A stretch of DNA of 64,000 nucleotides from Glaciecola amylolytica. Its GTDB lineage: Bacteria > Bacteroidota > Bacteroidia > Flavobacteriales_D > Crocinitomicaceae. A program made the translations under genes and the position numbers. The DNA lies in the NCBI GenBank assembly GCA_003856375.1, contig CP034120.1, positions 992,001 through 1,056,000 on the forward strand. Reading direction: 5' to 3'. The notes below the pieces were generated by a model, which worked only from the letters and a program-made list of their open reading frames with translations, was not told the DNA's origin and searched no databases. Of this stretch, positions 34,793-42,469 are shown one piece after another. Each line of letters starts with the position of its first letter. Positions within the stretch are counted from its first letter, which is position 1.

Positions 34793-35743
34793 TCAAAGCC
34801 ACTTCTTCCGTTTAAAATAAAGTAAGGTTAAGGCCGAAGACGCAACCATCAGAATCACTGCTACCGGATAACCGAAAGACCAATCCAACTCAGGCATGAT
34901 GCGGAAGTTCATTCCGTAAATACTCGCAATCAGAGTAGGAGGCATGAAAACCACCGAAACGACGGTAAAGATCTTGATGATCTTGTTTTGTTCGATGTTC
35001 ACCAAACCCATTAAAGTATCCTGTAAATATTCCAGTCGTTCAAAACTGAATTGTGTGTGCTGAAGCAGCGACATAACATCTTTCATGATTACACGAAGCC
35101 GTTCTCCTGTTTCGTGGTCGATCAACGGAGAACGCATCAGAGCGGAAATCAAACGCTGTTTGTCCGTAATACTTTCACGAATCAAAATGGTGTTTTCCTG
35201 CAATTCCGCAATTTTACGAAGCGTTTTTTCTTCCGGATCGGATAAACTTTGCACTTTTCTGCTGATCACATTCGTGGTTCGCGTCAAGCTTTCGATGTAA
35301 TCGGCATCCAGATCAATGCGGGTTTCTAATAGTAAAACCCAGATCTGAGAACCGGAACGAATGAAATCCTGTCGTGCGACCTTGATCTTTTTGACAACTT
35401 CCGCAAATGACTGCAACTCGACAGTTCGAACCGTAAAAAGTGTATTTCCTTTCAAGAGAAAAGAAACCTGATGAATCCGGGGTTGTTCTTCTTCTTTGAG
35501 AAATCCGCTGTTGGCCTTAATAGACACACCATCTTCCGAATAACGCGAACTACTCTCAATCTCGACGGCTTCTTTGTAAGTCGGAAGTTTTACATGGAAG
35601 AAGTCACAAACGTGTTGCTTTTCCTCCTGACTGGCGTGTAACAGGTCAATCCACAAATAATTGCGGTTCGGATCCAGTACAACTTTTTCAGGATATTTTT
35701 CCCAAACCAGTTCATTTTCGTGTGTGTAAAATACGCGAATCAT
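34793..35743 (-). CDS. corA: CorA family magnesium/cobalt transporter
   Basis: A 316-residue protein with a long acidic N-terminal domain and coiled helices, and two C-terminal membrane helices. The first ends in the hallmark Y-G-M-N-F motif (about residue 280), the ion selectivity site of CorA. Such channels carry Mg2+ and Co2+ across the inner membrane. It is transcribed alone and ends at the perfect inverted repeat. Confidence 0.95.
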   Translation of the reverse strand: MIRVFYTHENELVWEKYPEKVVLDPNRNYLWIDLLHASQEEKQHVCDFFHVKLPTYKEAVEIESSSRYSEDGVSIKANSGFLKEEEQPRIHQVSFLLKGNTLFTVRTVELQSFAEVVKKIKVARQDFIRSGSQIWVLLLETRIDLDADYIESLTRTTNVISRKVQSLSDPEEKTLRKIAELQENTILIRESITDKQRLISALMRSPLIDHETGERLRVIMKDVMSLLQHTQFSFERLEYLQDTLMGLVNIEQNKIIKIFTVVSVVFMPPTLIASIYGMNFRIMPELDWSFGYPVAVILMVASSALTLLYFKRKKWL

Positions 35744-36012
35744 AAGCTTGGATATTGAAATTGAAGAATAACGAGCACAAATATGTCTTTTTTCGCTCTA
35801 AATCGATCCAAATGAACGTTATTTTTCTGTAATAAAAGGCGATTTCCCGGAATTTCGGTGACGAAAGCAGACTAAATGAAGTTATTGCAGTTCAAATTAC
35901 CTGAAAGCCTTACTGTCACTGGGTAAATGGATACATGTCTATTTGTCTTTTCGGGTCGATATAAGAGAGTTGCTGAAAATGAAATAATCACCAACTCCTT
36001 CGCTACCAAAAA

Positions 36013-36046
36013 CAAAAAAGAGAGTGGCGAACTAAACCACTCTCTT
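36013..36046 (-). terminator. Minus-strand rho-independent terminator with no close gene
   Basis: The stem aagagagtgg (36018-36027) pairs with ccactctctt (36037-36046), followed on the minus strand by a T run. The nearest minus-strand gene ends 388 nt upstream at 36434, so the transcript ending here either has a long 3' leader or is a small gene or RNA. Confidence 0.7.
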
Positions 36047-36179
36047 ACCTTGTTATCCCCTGAAATTTACTGCGACGTTTATTTCCGGGCATTCACCAAC
36101 CAAATCGGTTTTCACGACCAATTTCCACCAAACTTTAGCGCACCGTATACGCCGGTTTAGCAGGAATGTCTGCGTGTAT

Positions 36180-36341
36180 TCAAGTATTAAATTCCATTTC
36201 GGGCCATTTGAAACAGCCCTTATAGATTGCGTTAAATGTTTTTGATTTTTTCAATACAGATTGCCCGGATGATTCTTCGGTCGATGTATTGAATCGTTCC
36301 GTAATCACCTGTTGCAGGTATGTAGCTTTGCTGATTCTCAT
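36180..36341 (-). CDS. Possible small protein, 53 residues (weak)
   Basis: An ATG-initiated minus-strand frame that would fill the gap before the orphan terminator. It is charged and polar, with no family recognised and no clear ribosome-binding site. The rest of 35744-36433 holds the terminator and one plus-strand frame (35927-36160) that I do not believe. Confidence 0.25.
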   Translation of the reverse strand: MRISKATYLQQVITERFNTSTEESSGQSVLKKSKTFNAIYKGCFKWPEMEFNT

Positions 36342-36433
36342 GTGAATAGTGTTTCGTCCGGTAAAAAAAGCAATTTTATTTGAAATCCAACAGCCTTGAA
36401 CTATTTTTTTATTTCAAAGTCAACAAATTCACT

Positions 36434-37612
36434 TTATTCTTCCGTTTCTTTAATTTTTCGCGTTATGACAGTTCGCGGTTCGTCAAAACTCTTTTTCTTG
36501 TAGGGAAAGACATCAGCCAGTTCACCGCTGTAATAGAATTCGTAAGCCACTGATCCAAAGGTGTAATCCGTATCCTTGATTTTGTAAACAGAACCTCCGA
36601 CAGCAGGATTGGGTTTCGGGACAGAACGCTGAAATCCGAGATTGAACAGGGAAGCCAGAATTTCAGGTCGGCTTTCGATCGGATAACCGGCATTTTCCCA
36701 CTGAGATTTGATCTGACGTAAAAACAACGCCGTATAGAGGTAAGAATAATAATGATTTTCCCACTGAACCAAACGCTGCAATCTGATATCCAAAGTATCA
36801 TTGGCTTTTGTGGCGTAATTCACTGTCGAATCGAAATCCAGCAAGGCTGTGTATTTTTCTCCCGGATAAAACGGACTGTTTTTCTCTTTCAGATAGCGTT
36901 CAATAGTAATTGCCGTTCCGTTTTTGATTCCGGTCACTCCGTAGGAAAGATGATTTTCCAATGCCAATACTTTCAGCGGACCAATGTAGCGTTTGTAGGA
37001 TTCCCGGCTTGAATTGAACAAACGGATCTGTTCTCCGACCAAACAAGCAACAATCAAACGAGGTTCAACTCCTGTAACGTGATAAACCGAATCAATGTAT
37101 TTTTTGTCCTTGCTCACTGCTTGTTTGAAATCCTGCCATTCGGCAATATTCATCCATTCAAAAACACTCAATCCGGTAGTTTTTCGGGGAGCATTCTTTT
37201 GTTTGTGTTTCCATTTTGACAAGGCTTTCCGGTATGCTTTGTTCTTTTTTAACTGAAGATCTACCGCATCCAACATGCGCAAAGCCAATTTCTCATCTTT
37301 GTTTTCATTGTAGGCAGAAAGGATGTAATTGGCATTTTTCGGGTAGAATTCATTGACGAGCATGATGCGGTTCAACACTTCGAAGCGGTGTTTGACCATG
37401 GATACGGAATCAACTTTGAACGATTGATCGTATTTGTTGTGCATTTCGGCAAAATAGCGGTTGTTTGCGTCGACTGAGCCGCTTTCGTTTGTCCAGTTGA
37501 ATTTGACTGCGAAGTACGTTGCCGTGAGGATAAAGCCATAGGCTGCAAAGCCGTAAAGAAGGATGGTGTAAGGTATTTTGAACCACTTTTTCCTTAAGAA
37601 GGAGAATTTCAT
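36434..37612 (-). CDS. Membrane-anchored protein with a possible lysozyme-like fold
   Basis: A 392-residue protein with an N-terminal membrane helix (about 13-33). Its middle part, G-V-E-P-R-L-I-V-A-C-L-V-G-E-Q-I-R, recalls the catalytic Glu region of lytic transglycosylases, followed by L-S-Y-G-V-T-G-I-K. This is a weak, fold-level resemblance, and a cell-wall role is only a guess. It is followed by a long gap to the terminator at 36046. Confidence 0.65.
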   Translation of the reverse strand: MKFSFLRKKWFKIPYTILLYGFAAYGFILTATYFAVKFNWTNESGSVDANNRYFAEMHNKYDQSFKVDSVSMVKHRFEVLNRIMLVNEFYPKNANYILSAYNENKDEKLALRMLDAVDLQLKKNKAYRKALSKWKHKQKNAPRKTTGLSVFEWMNIAEWQDFKQAVSKDKKYIDSVYHVTGVEPRLIVACLVGEQIRLFNSSRESYKRYIGPLKVLALENHLSYGVTGIKNGTAITIERYLKEKNSPFYPGEKYTALLDFDSTVNYATKANDTLDIRLQRLVQWENHYYSYLYTALFLRQIKSQWENAGYPIESRPEILASLFNLGFQRSVPKPNPAVGGSVYKIKDTDYTFGSVAYEFYYSGELADVFPYKKKSFDEPRTVITRKIKETEE

Positions 37613-37705
37613 TCGTGTTTGTTTAAAACCGATGTAAATCTAACAACTAATTACGAATCGGTTCCAGTTTTTAGTCTATTCAAAATCACTTTTTAAAAGT
37701 TGGAT

Positions 37706-39130
37706 TTATCTGCTTGCGGATTTGAAGGAGGCAATCCTGATTTCTGTTGTCAGATTGGAATGCGCATCTGCCAGTTTTTGAATCGGAACAAAACGCCCGT
37801 GCCCGAATTCTGCGGCTTCCTTCATCAATGCGGCATCTTTTTCTCTGGTTTGAATCCCGACTACCGAAAAAATGATTCCTTGTTTGGCATATTTCAACAC
37901 CGTTTTCTGATAATCTTCCGAATCCTTATTGAAAGCTCCATCTGTGATGATAATAACCATGTTCGCTTTCTTCGGATCATAATTCTTCATCACTTCCTTG
38001 TAGCCCAATTTGATTCCTTTTCCTCCGGCGGTCATTCCAAGCGGCTTTAAGCCCGAAATAGATTGTTGAAGCTCTTCTTTTTGGTCACCGGATGTAGGAC
38101 TCTGGAAAACTTCAGCCGTACTGGCGTAGGTCACTAATCCCATGACATCCTGTGGTCTTAATTTGGCTACCAGCTGATTCAACGAATACTTCAGAAGCTC
38201 CATCTTTTCGCCCATTTTCATAGAACTTGAAACATCCAGAACAAAAATCACATTGACGTCTTTGAAATAATCTGCATCAAAGTTTTCTGCCGGAATGGAA
38301 GCCAATTCAGGAATGATTTTCGTGGCAATGGTATCGATTTTTTCGTTGGTCATTTGCTCATCCAGTTTTTTCTGAGCTTCCTGTTTCGGAAGTTCCTGAG
38401 CAATATCGATCGAATCGACCTCAGGTTTTGAACCCGGAACCGGCTGGCCGTATTTCGGATCTTTTGAAAGCGGAATGGTGATCTCAGAGATTTCCGGACC
38501 AACATACACTCCGGCTTCTTTGGTTAAATAGCCTTCTTTACTGACAATGAAATAGAAGAATCCCGGAGGAAGTTTTTCTTTGAATAAGCCCAGTTTTCCG
38601 GTAATCCATGTGCCGCTTGGCCGACCGTTGTGGATGATACTGACAACTGTTTTTGAAAGCCGTTCTTTGGTTTCTTTATCGATCGTAATAATCTCCAGCT
38701 CGCTTGGTTTGGTAGATTTAGCCGGCGTTGCACCGAAATCGGGACATTGAGTCAGATACCCGTCGCTGGCCAATTCTTCGGTTAAAACACCTTTCAATTG
38801 ATAGACAATCGGGGCATTGGTTTGATCGCTCAAATGGAGTTTCACCACAAAATTGAAAGCTCCTGTTTTTTTCGGATTTACCTGCAATCTCAGGTGAACA
38901 GAAGAATCGGGGAGAATGAGATCCGAAGTCAGACGATAGGTAACTTCAGGGCTGTGTTCAACCCGGAGAATATAGATTTTCTGAGTTTTCGGATTCCCGA
39001 TATTCAGATCAATATAGCGTTTGGATCCGGCATCAATTTTACCGAAATCCAGCACGTCATCGGAAATGGCTTGCTGCCCGAATCCGTGAACCCAAAAGGT
39101 CAAAGCGCAAATAATGAATGCAATTCTCAT
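37706..39130 (-). CDS. Secreted von Willebrand factor A domain protein
   Basis: A 474-residue protein from the ATG at 39130 (signal peptide ends F-G-Q); the frame extends further upstream. The N-terminal part looks like an immunoglobulin-type DUF1573 domain (F-G-K-I-D-A-G-S). A carboxypeptidase-regulatory-like or Ig segment follows, and the C-terminal part is a vWA domain with the MIDAS D-V-S-S-S-M and a later T-D-G-A. This suggests a periplasmic metal-dependent binding protein. It is transcribed alone and its partner is unknown. Confidence 0.87.
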   Translation of the reverse strand: MRIAFIICALTFWVHGFGQQAISDDVLDFGKIDAGSKRYIDLNIGNPKTQKIYILRVEHSPEVTYRLTSDLILPDSSVHLRLQVNPKKTGAFNFVVKLHLSDQTNAPIVYQLKGVLTEELASDGYLTQCPDFGATPAKSTKPSELEIITIDKETKERLSKTVVSIIHNGRPSGTWITGKLGLFKEKLPPGFFYFIVSKEGYLTKEAGVYVGPEISEITIPLSKDPKYGQPVPGSKPEVDSIDIAQELPKQEAQKKLDEQMTNEKIDTIATKIIPELASIPAENFDADYFKDVNVIFVLDVSSSMKMGEKMELLKYSLNQLVAKLRPQDVMGLVTYASTAEVFQSPTSGDQKEELQQSISGLKPLGMTAGGKGIKLGYKEVMKNYDPKKANMVIIITDGAFNKDSEDYQKTVLKYAKQGIIFSVVGIQTREKDAALMKEAAEFGHGRFVPIQKLADAHSNLTTEIRIASFKSASR

Positions 39131-39275
39131 ATTCAATCGACTTGATCTAAAATACATAAAAATTGTCACTGCAAGAAAAGTGCCTTTTTTAACAATTACG
39201 AATTGCGAATTCGGAATTGGATGATGTTTGGAAATCGAACAAAGCAAAAGCAAATAGTATAGAAAAAACAGATCA

Positions 39276-39305
39276 AAAAAAATCCCTCTGTTTTGCAGAG
39301 GGATT
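39276..39305 (-). terminator. Rho-independent terminator after the DUF2911 gene
   Basis: The stem aatccctctg (39281-39290) pairs with cagagggatt (39296-39305) with a 5-nt loop, and the A run to its left is a T run on the minus strand. It ends the gene that stops at 39314. Confidence 0.85.
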
Positions 39306-39313
39306 CATGAATC

Positions 39314-40156
39314 TTACTTCGACCATTCTTTCAAGGAATCCTTGAACATCTTGGTATAGTTGTCATATTTTGTTTTCTCAGACAGAGCCAATCCTTTTTT
39401 AGCGGATTCGATTGCTCCTTTTTTGTCTCCCAATTCTGCCTGGATCAACGATTTTGTACGGAAGATCCAAAAAGCTTCAGGATTCAGATCAGACGCTTTT
39501 GTAGCCCATTCCAATGCTTTTTTCAAGTCTTTCTTGTTCTCCAGGTAGTAACTTGCCGCACTGATGTAATCGTTTGCAGAAGGACCAGCCATCATGTTGT
39601 TGATGTTTGTCATTACTTTTGCATCTGTCGGAACATTAAAAGGGAAGGAAACTGAAGTCTGATCCCATTTGAACGTTAACGTTCCACCATTCACAGATTC
39701 CAATCCGTCAATTGAAATGGTAAAAGTTTCAACTGCGTCGCTTAGATTTTTGACTTTAGCATTTACTTTTAACGCCACTTTTTTGTCATCCCAAACATCC
39801 GGAGTTCCCCAGTTTGTTATGTCTGTGTAGAAGATCAAATCCCATGATTCTTTTGCCGGTTTTGTATAAAGTGCATACGTTCCCGGTTTCAAAGTGTCTT
39901 TCCCGAAAATCAATGCATCTGAGTTTGTAAACTTGGAGTTTTCATTTGCTCCCGTTCTCCAAACTTCCCCGAAAGGAACGATGTCACCGAAAACCACACG
40001 ACTTCTTTTACTTGGTCTTGAATATTCAATAGAAAGATCCGTAAGACCTACTGTTTGTTCCAATTTACTTAATGGACTTTGTTGCGGTGCCAATTGTGCA
40101 TTGGATACCGAACCGAAAGCAATTGCTAAAATTGCTGAAACGAATACCTTTTTCAT
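39314..40156 (-). CDS. DUF2911 family protein with a C-terminal TPR-like segment
   Basis: A 280-residue exported protein (signal to S-N-A-Q). The DUF2911 core has S-I-E-Y-S-R-P-S-K-R-S-R-V-V-F-G, W-R-T-G-A-N-E-N-S and the block L-K-P-G-T-Y-A-L-Y-T-K-P. The last 70 residues (A-L-E-W-A-T-K-A-S-D-L-N-P-E and A-I-E-S-A-K-K-G-L-A-L-S) are one or two TPR units. Common in Bacteroidota; role unknown. Confidence 0.9.
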   Translation of the reverse strand: MKKVFVSAILAIAFGSVSNAQLAPQQSPLSKLEQTVGLTDLSIEYSRPSKRSRVVFGDIVPFGEVWRTGANENSKFTNSDALIFGKDTLKPGTYALYTKPAKESWDLIFYTDITNWGTPDVWDDKKVALKVNAKVKNLSDAVETFTISIDGLESVNGGTLTFKWDQTSVSFPFNVPTDAKVMTNINNMMAGPSANDYISAASYYLENKKDLKKALEWATKASDLNPEAFWIFRTKSLIQAELGDKKGAIESAKKGLALSEKTKYDNYTKMFKDSLKEWSK

Positions 40157-40182
40157 ACTACTGGTTTTTAAAATTGTTAGAC

Positions 40183-40209
40183 AAAAAAAATGTTGGGCTT
40201 AACCCAACA
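40183..40209 (-). terminator. Terminator overlapping the ppa stop codon
   Basis: The stem tgttggg (40191-40197) pairs with cccaaca (40203-40209), followed on the minus strand by a T run. The ppa stop codon (40199-40201) lies in the loop, and the last coding codons form one arm. Confidence 0.75.
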
Positions 40210-40885
40210 ATTTCTCTAATGCAGTTGCCAGATTTTCATTGGCATCTCCAAATTTATTGATATAATCGTTATTTGCTCGTTTGATTACTTCAAATGCTTC
40301 TTCTTTTCCGTAAACATGCGTAATCTCTACATTTTTCGCACCACCGTCCAAATCTTTGTAAGTCAGGAAGAAGTGACGCACGCGGTCGATCACCATTTTC
40401 GGCATCTCGTCCAAATCTTCAATCCCTCCGTATGCCTGATCTCCTTTTAAAACAGCGATGATCTTATCATCTGCTTCACCACCGTCGATCATACGTAAAC
40501 CACCGATCACTTTTGCATCACACAAAATATTTCCGTGGTTGAATGAACGCTCTGAAAGCACACAAATATCTAATGGATCACCGTCACCAACGATATCAGT
40601 TCGTCCTGTTTTCTCATTTGAAAAAGCAGCAACTTCCTTGTCACAATAAGTTTGCGGAACAAATCCGTACAAACAAGGCATGTGATTGGACAATTTTTGA
40701 GGTCTGTCGACCATGATATAACCGGATGGTTTGTGAATTTCGTATTTAATCGAATCTGCCGGAATGATCTCTATAAAGGCATTTACGATTGCCGGTTGTT
40801 TTTCACCTATTTCAATTCCATGCCAAGGATGCGACGTAAAACGTTTGCTCATCGCATCAATAACTGCTTTAATTTCTCCTTTCAT
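40199..40885 (-). CDS. ppa: Inorganic pyrophosphatase, family I
   Basis: A 228-residue enzyme from the ATG at 40885; three earlier codons begin with a TTG that overlaps the promoter box. It has the family I signature D-G-D-P-L-D-I-C-V-L with the metal-binding Asp residues, and conserved E, K and Y residues around G-Y-I-M-V-D-R-P and P-C-L-Y-G-F-V-P. It hydrolyses pyrophosphate, drawing biosynthetic reactions forward. A perfect -7 box lies 7-14 nt before the ATG, so the leader may be very short. A tandem repeat array lies just upstream. Confidence 0.96.
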   Translation of the reverse strand: MKGEIKAVIDAMSKRFTSHPWHGIEIGEKQPAIVNAFIEIIPADSIKYEIHKPSGYIMVDRPQKLSNHMPCLYGFVPQTYCDKEVAAFSNEKTGRTDIVGDGDPLDICVLSERSFNHGNILCDAKVIGGLRMIDGGEADDKIIAVLKGDQAYGGIEDLDEMPKMVIDRVRHFFLTYKDLDGGAKNVEITHVYGKEEAFEVIKRANNDYINKFGDANENLATALEKLLG

Positions 40886-40891
40886 AGGGTG

Positions 40892-40899
40892 CAAATATA
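40892..40899 (-). promoter_or_regulatory. -7 promoter box of ppa
   Basis: TATATTTG on the minus strand matches TAnnTTTG exactly, 6 nt before the ppa ATG. The start of transcription is then at or next to the start codon. No clear -33 box is seen; the tandem repeats begin just upstream. Confidence 0.55.
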
Positions 40900-40906
40900 A
40901 GAAAAA

Positions 40907-41332
40907 GCGTAGCTTTTGAAGACTAAATTATGACAAACGTTAGTGCGGAAATAATTTGGGATAGGCGTAGCTTTTGAAGACTAAATTATGACAAACGTTA
41001 GTGCGGAAATAATTTGGGATAGGCGTAGCTTTTGAAGACTAAATTATGACAAACGTTAGTGCGGAAATAATTTGGGATATGCGTAGCTTTTGAAGACTAA
41101 ATTATGACAAACGTTAGTGCGGAAATAATTTGGGATATGCGCAGCTTTTGAAGACTAAATTATGACAAACGTTAGTGCGGAAATAATTTGGGATATGCGT
41201 AGCTTTTGAAGACTAAATTAAGACAAACGTTAGTGCGGAAATAATTTGGGATAAGCGCAGCTTTTGAAGACTAAATTATGACAAACGTTAGTGCGGAAAT
41301 AATTTGGGATAGGCGCAGCTTTTGAAGACTAA
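40907..41332. repeat. Tandem array of a 58-bp unit, seven full copies and one partial
   Basis: Unit starts are at 40907, 40965, 41023, 41081, 41139, 41197, 41255 and 41313, an exact 58-bp period. Copies are nearly identical, with changes such as gcgtagc/gcgcagc and attatgac/attaagac. The last copy is cut after about 20 bp. There are no spacers, so it is not CRISPR. It fills nearly all of the space between ppa and the mscS-type gene. Confidence 0.95.
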
Positions 41333-41341
41333 AAAAACACG

Positions 41342-42463
41342 CTATTCAGAGTCTTTAGTTTCAACAGAACTTTCAGCAATTCTCACATCCCTTTGCGGAT
41401 AAGGAATCCGGACATTATAGTGTCTGAACAAGCGGTCAATTTCAAAACGGATTTCCGATTTGTAGATATTGATATCCCAGCTCTGATCCGCCCAAAACAT
41501 GATCTCCATCTGCAGTCCGTTTTCTCCGAAATCATTGAGACGCACGCTCACGCCACCGGATTTATTCACTTTCGGGTGACTCAACACGGCTTGTTTCAGG
41601 AGTTCGCTTACTAAATGTGTATCACTTCCGTAAGCTACCGTAACCGGAATTCTGAAACGGGAAAGTGTACTTCCGTGGCTCCAGTTTTCAATGTATTCCT
41701 GTGTGAATTTGGCATTCGGGACGATCAGGATATTTCCGTCCCGTGTTTCAATCTGAGTGGTTCTGACATTGATCTTAATAATCTTAGCAACCATCGGTTC
41801 GGAAGATTTTCCGTCGTTAATTTCCACCACATCTCCCACGCGGATACTTCCTTCGAAAAGCAATACGAGTCCGGAAAACAAGTCTTTAAATACATCCTGA
41901 AGTCCAAGCCCGATCCCGACTAATAAAGCTGCAGAACCTCCGAGGAAAATTTTCGCATCCACATCCAAAGCCGCCAAAACACAAACGAATGCGATGATGA
42001 TGATGATGTACTTGACAACCTGAACATACACGTATTCCGTTCCGATCTCGGATCTTTTTGCCCGTTTGAATCTGCGCTGAATGAATAAACGTGCAATATT
42101 CAGAGTTACGCGGGCGCCGAAAATGATCAGGATTACGAAAATGACGTTCTCAAAACTGATCTTGATCTTGGAGGTATCGATAAAGTTGAAATCCAGGAAT
42201 TCCCGGAAAGTCACGTCTTCGTTGTTGATGTTGAAGCTCATGACAGAAATGTATCCCGCCAGTGCAAAACCACTTTGACTTAAGAGTCTGAGCCAGATTG
42301 CTTTTCTTCCTTCCAGATGAATGTTGGCAGATGTGAGGTAGCGCTTCACCGAACGATGAAAGATCTTTTTCAAAACATAGGCTCCGAAAAAAGAAATAAC
42401 GATGATGAGGATATTCCACATGCAAACCTGGTAAGGCCCCAGCCAAAACAAAAATTTACTCAT
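41342..42463 (-). CDS. MscS family mechanosensitive channel
   Basis: A 373-residue protein. After several membrane helices, the pore-lining helix region reads F-L-G-G-S-A-A-L-L-V-G-I-G-L-G-L-Q-D, followed by the MscS beta domain with G-D-V-V-E-I-N and R-T-T-Q-I-E-T-R-D-G-N. It opens under membrane tension to release solutes. It lies 6 nt downstream of dnaG on the same strand; both are probably in one transcript. Confidence 0.93.
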   Translation of the reverse strand: MSKFLFWLGPYQVCMWNILIIVISFFGAYVLKKIFHRSVKRYLTSANIHLEGRKAIWLRLLSQSGFALAGYISVMSFNINNEDVTFREFLDFNFIDTSKIKISFENVIFVILIIFGARVTLNIARLFIQRRFKRAKRSEIGTEYVYVQVVKYIIIIIAFVCVLAALDVDAKIFLGGSAALLVGIGLGLQDVFKDLFSGLVLLFEGSIRVGDVVEINDGKSSEPMVAKIIKINVRTTQIETRDGNILIVPNAKFTQEYIENWSHGSTLSRFRIPVTVAYGSDTHLVSELLKQAVLSHPKVNKSGGVSVRLNDFGENGLQMEIMFWADQSWDINIYKSEIRFEIDRLFRHYNVRIPYPQRDVRIAESSVETKDSE

Positions 42464-42469
42464 ACCTGA

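Noticed and set aside
35927-36160. Plus-strand frame of 77 codons
   Set aside because: It runs through the orphan terminator hairpin and shows no family features.
40907-41332. Possible CRISPR array
   Set aside because: The 58-bp unit repeats head to tail with no unique spacers, and there are no cas genes in the window.
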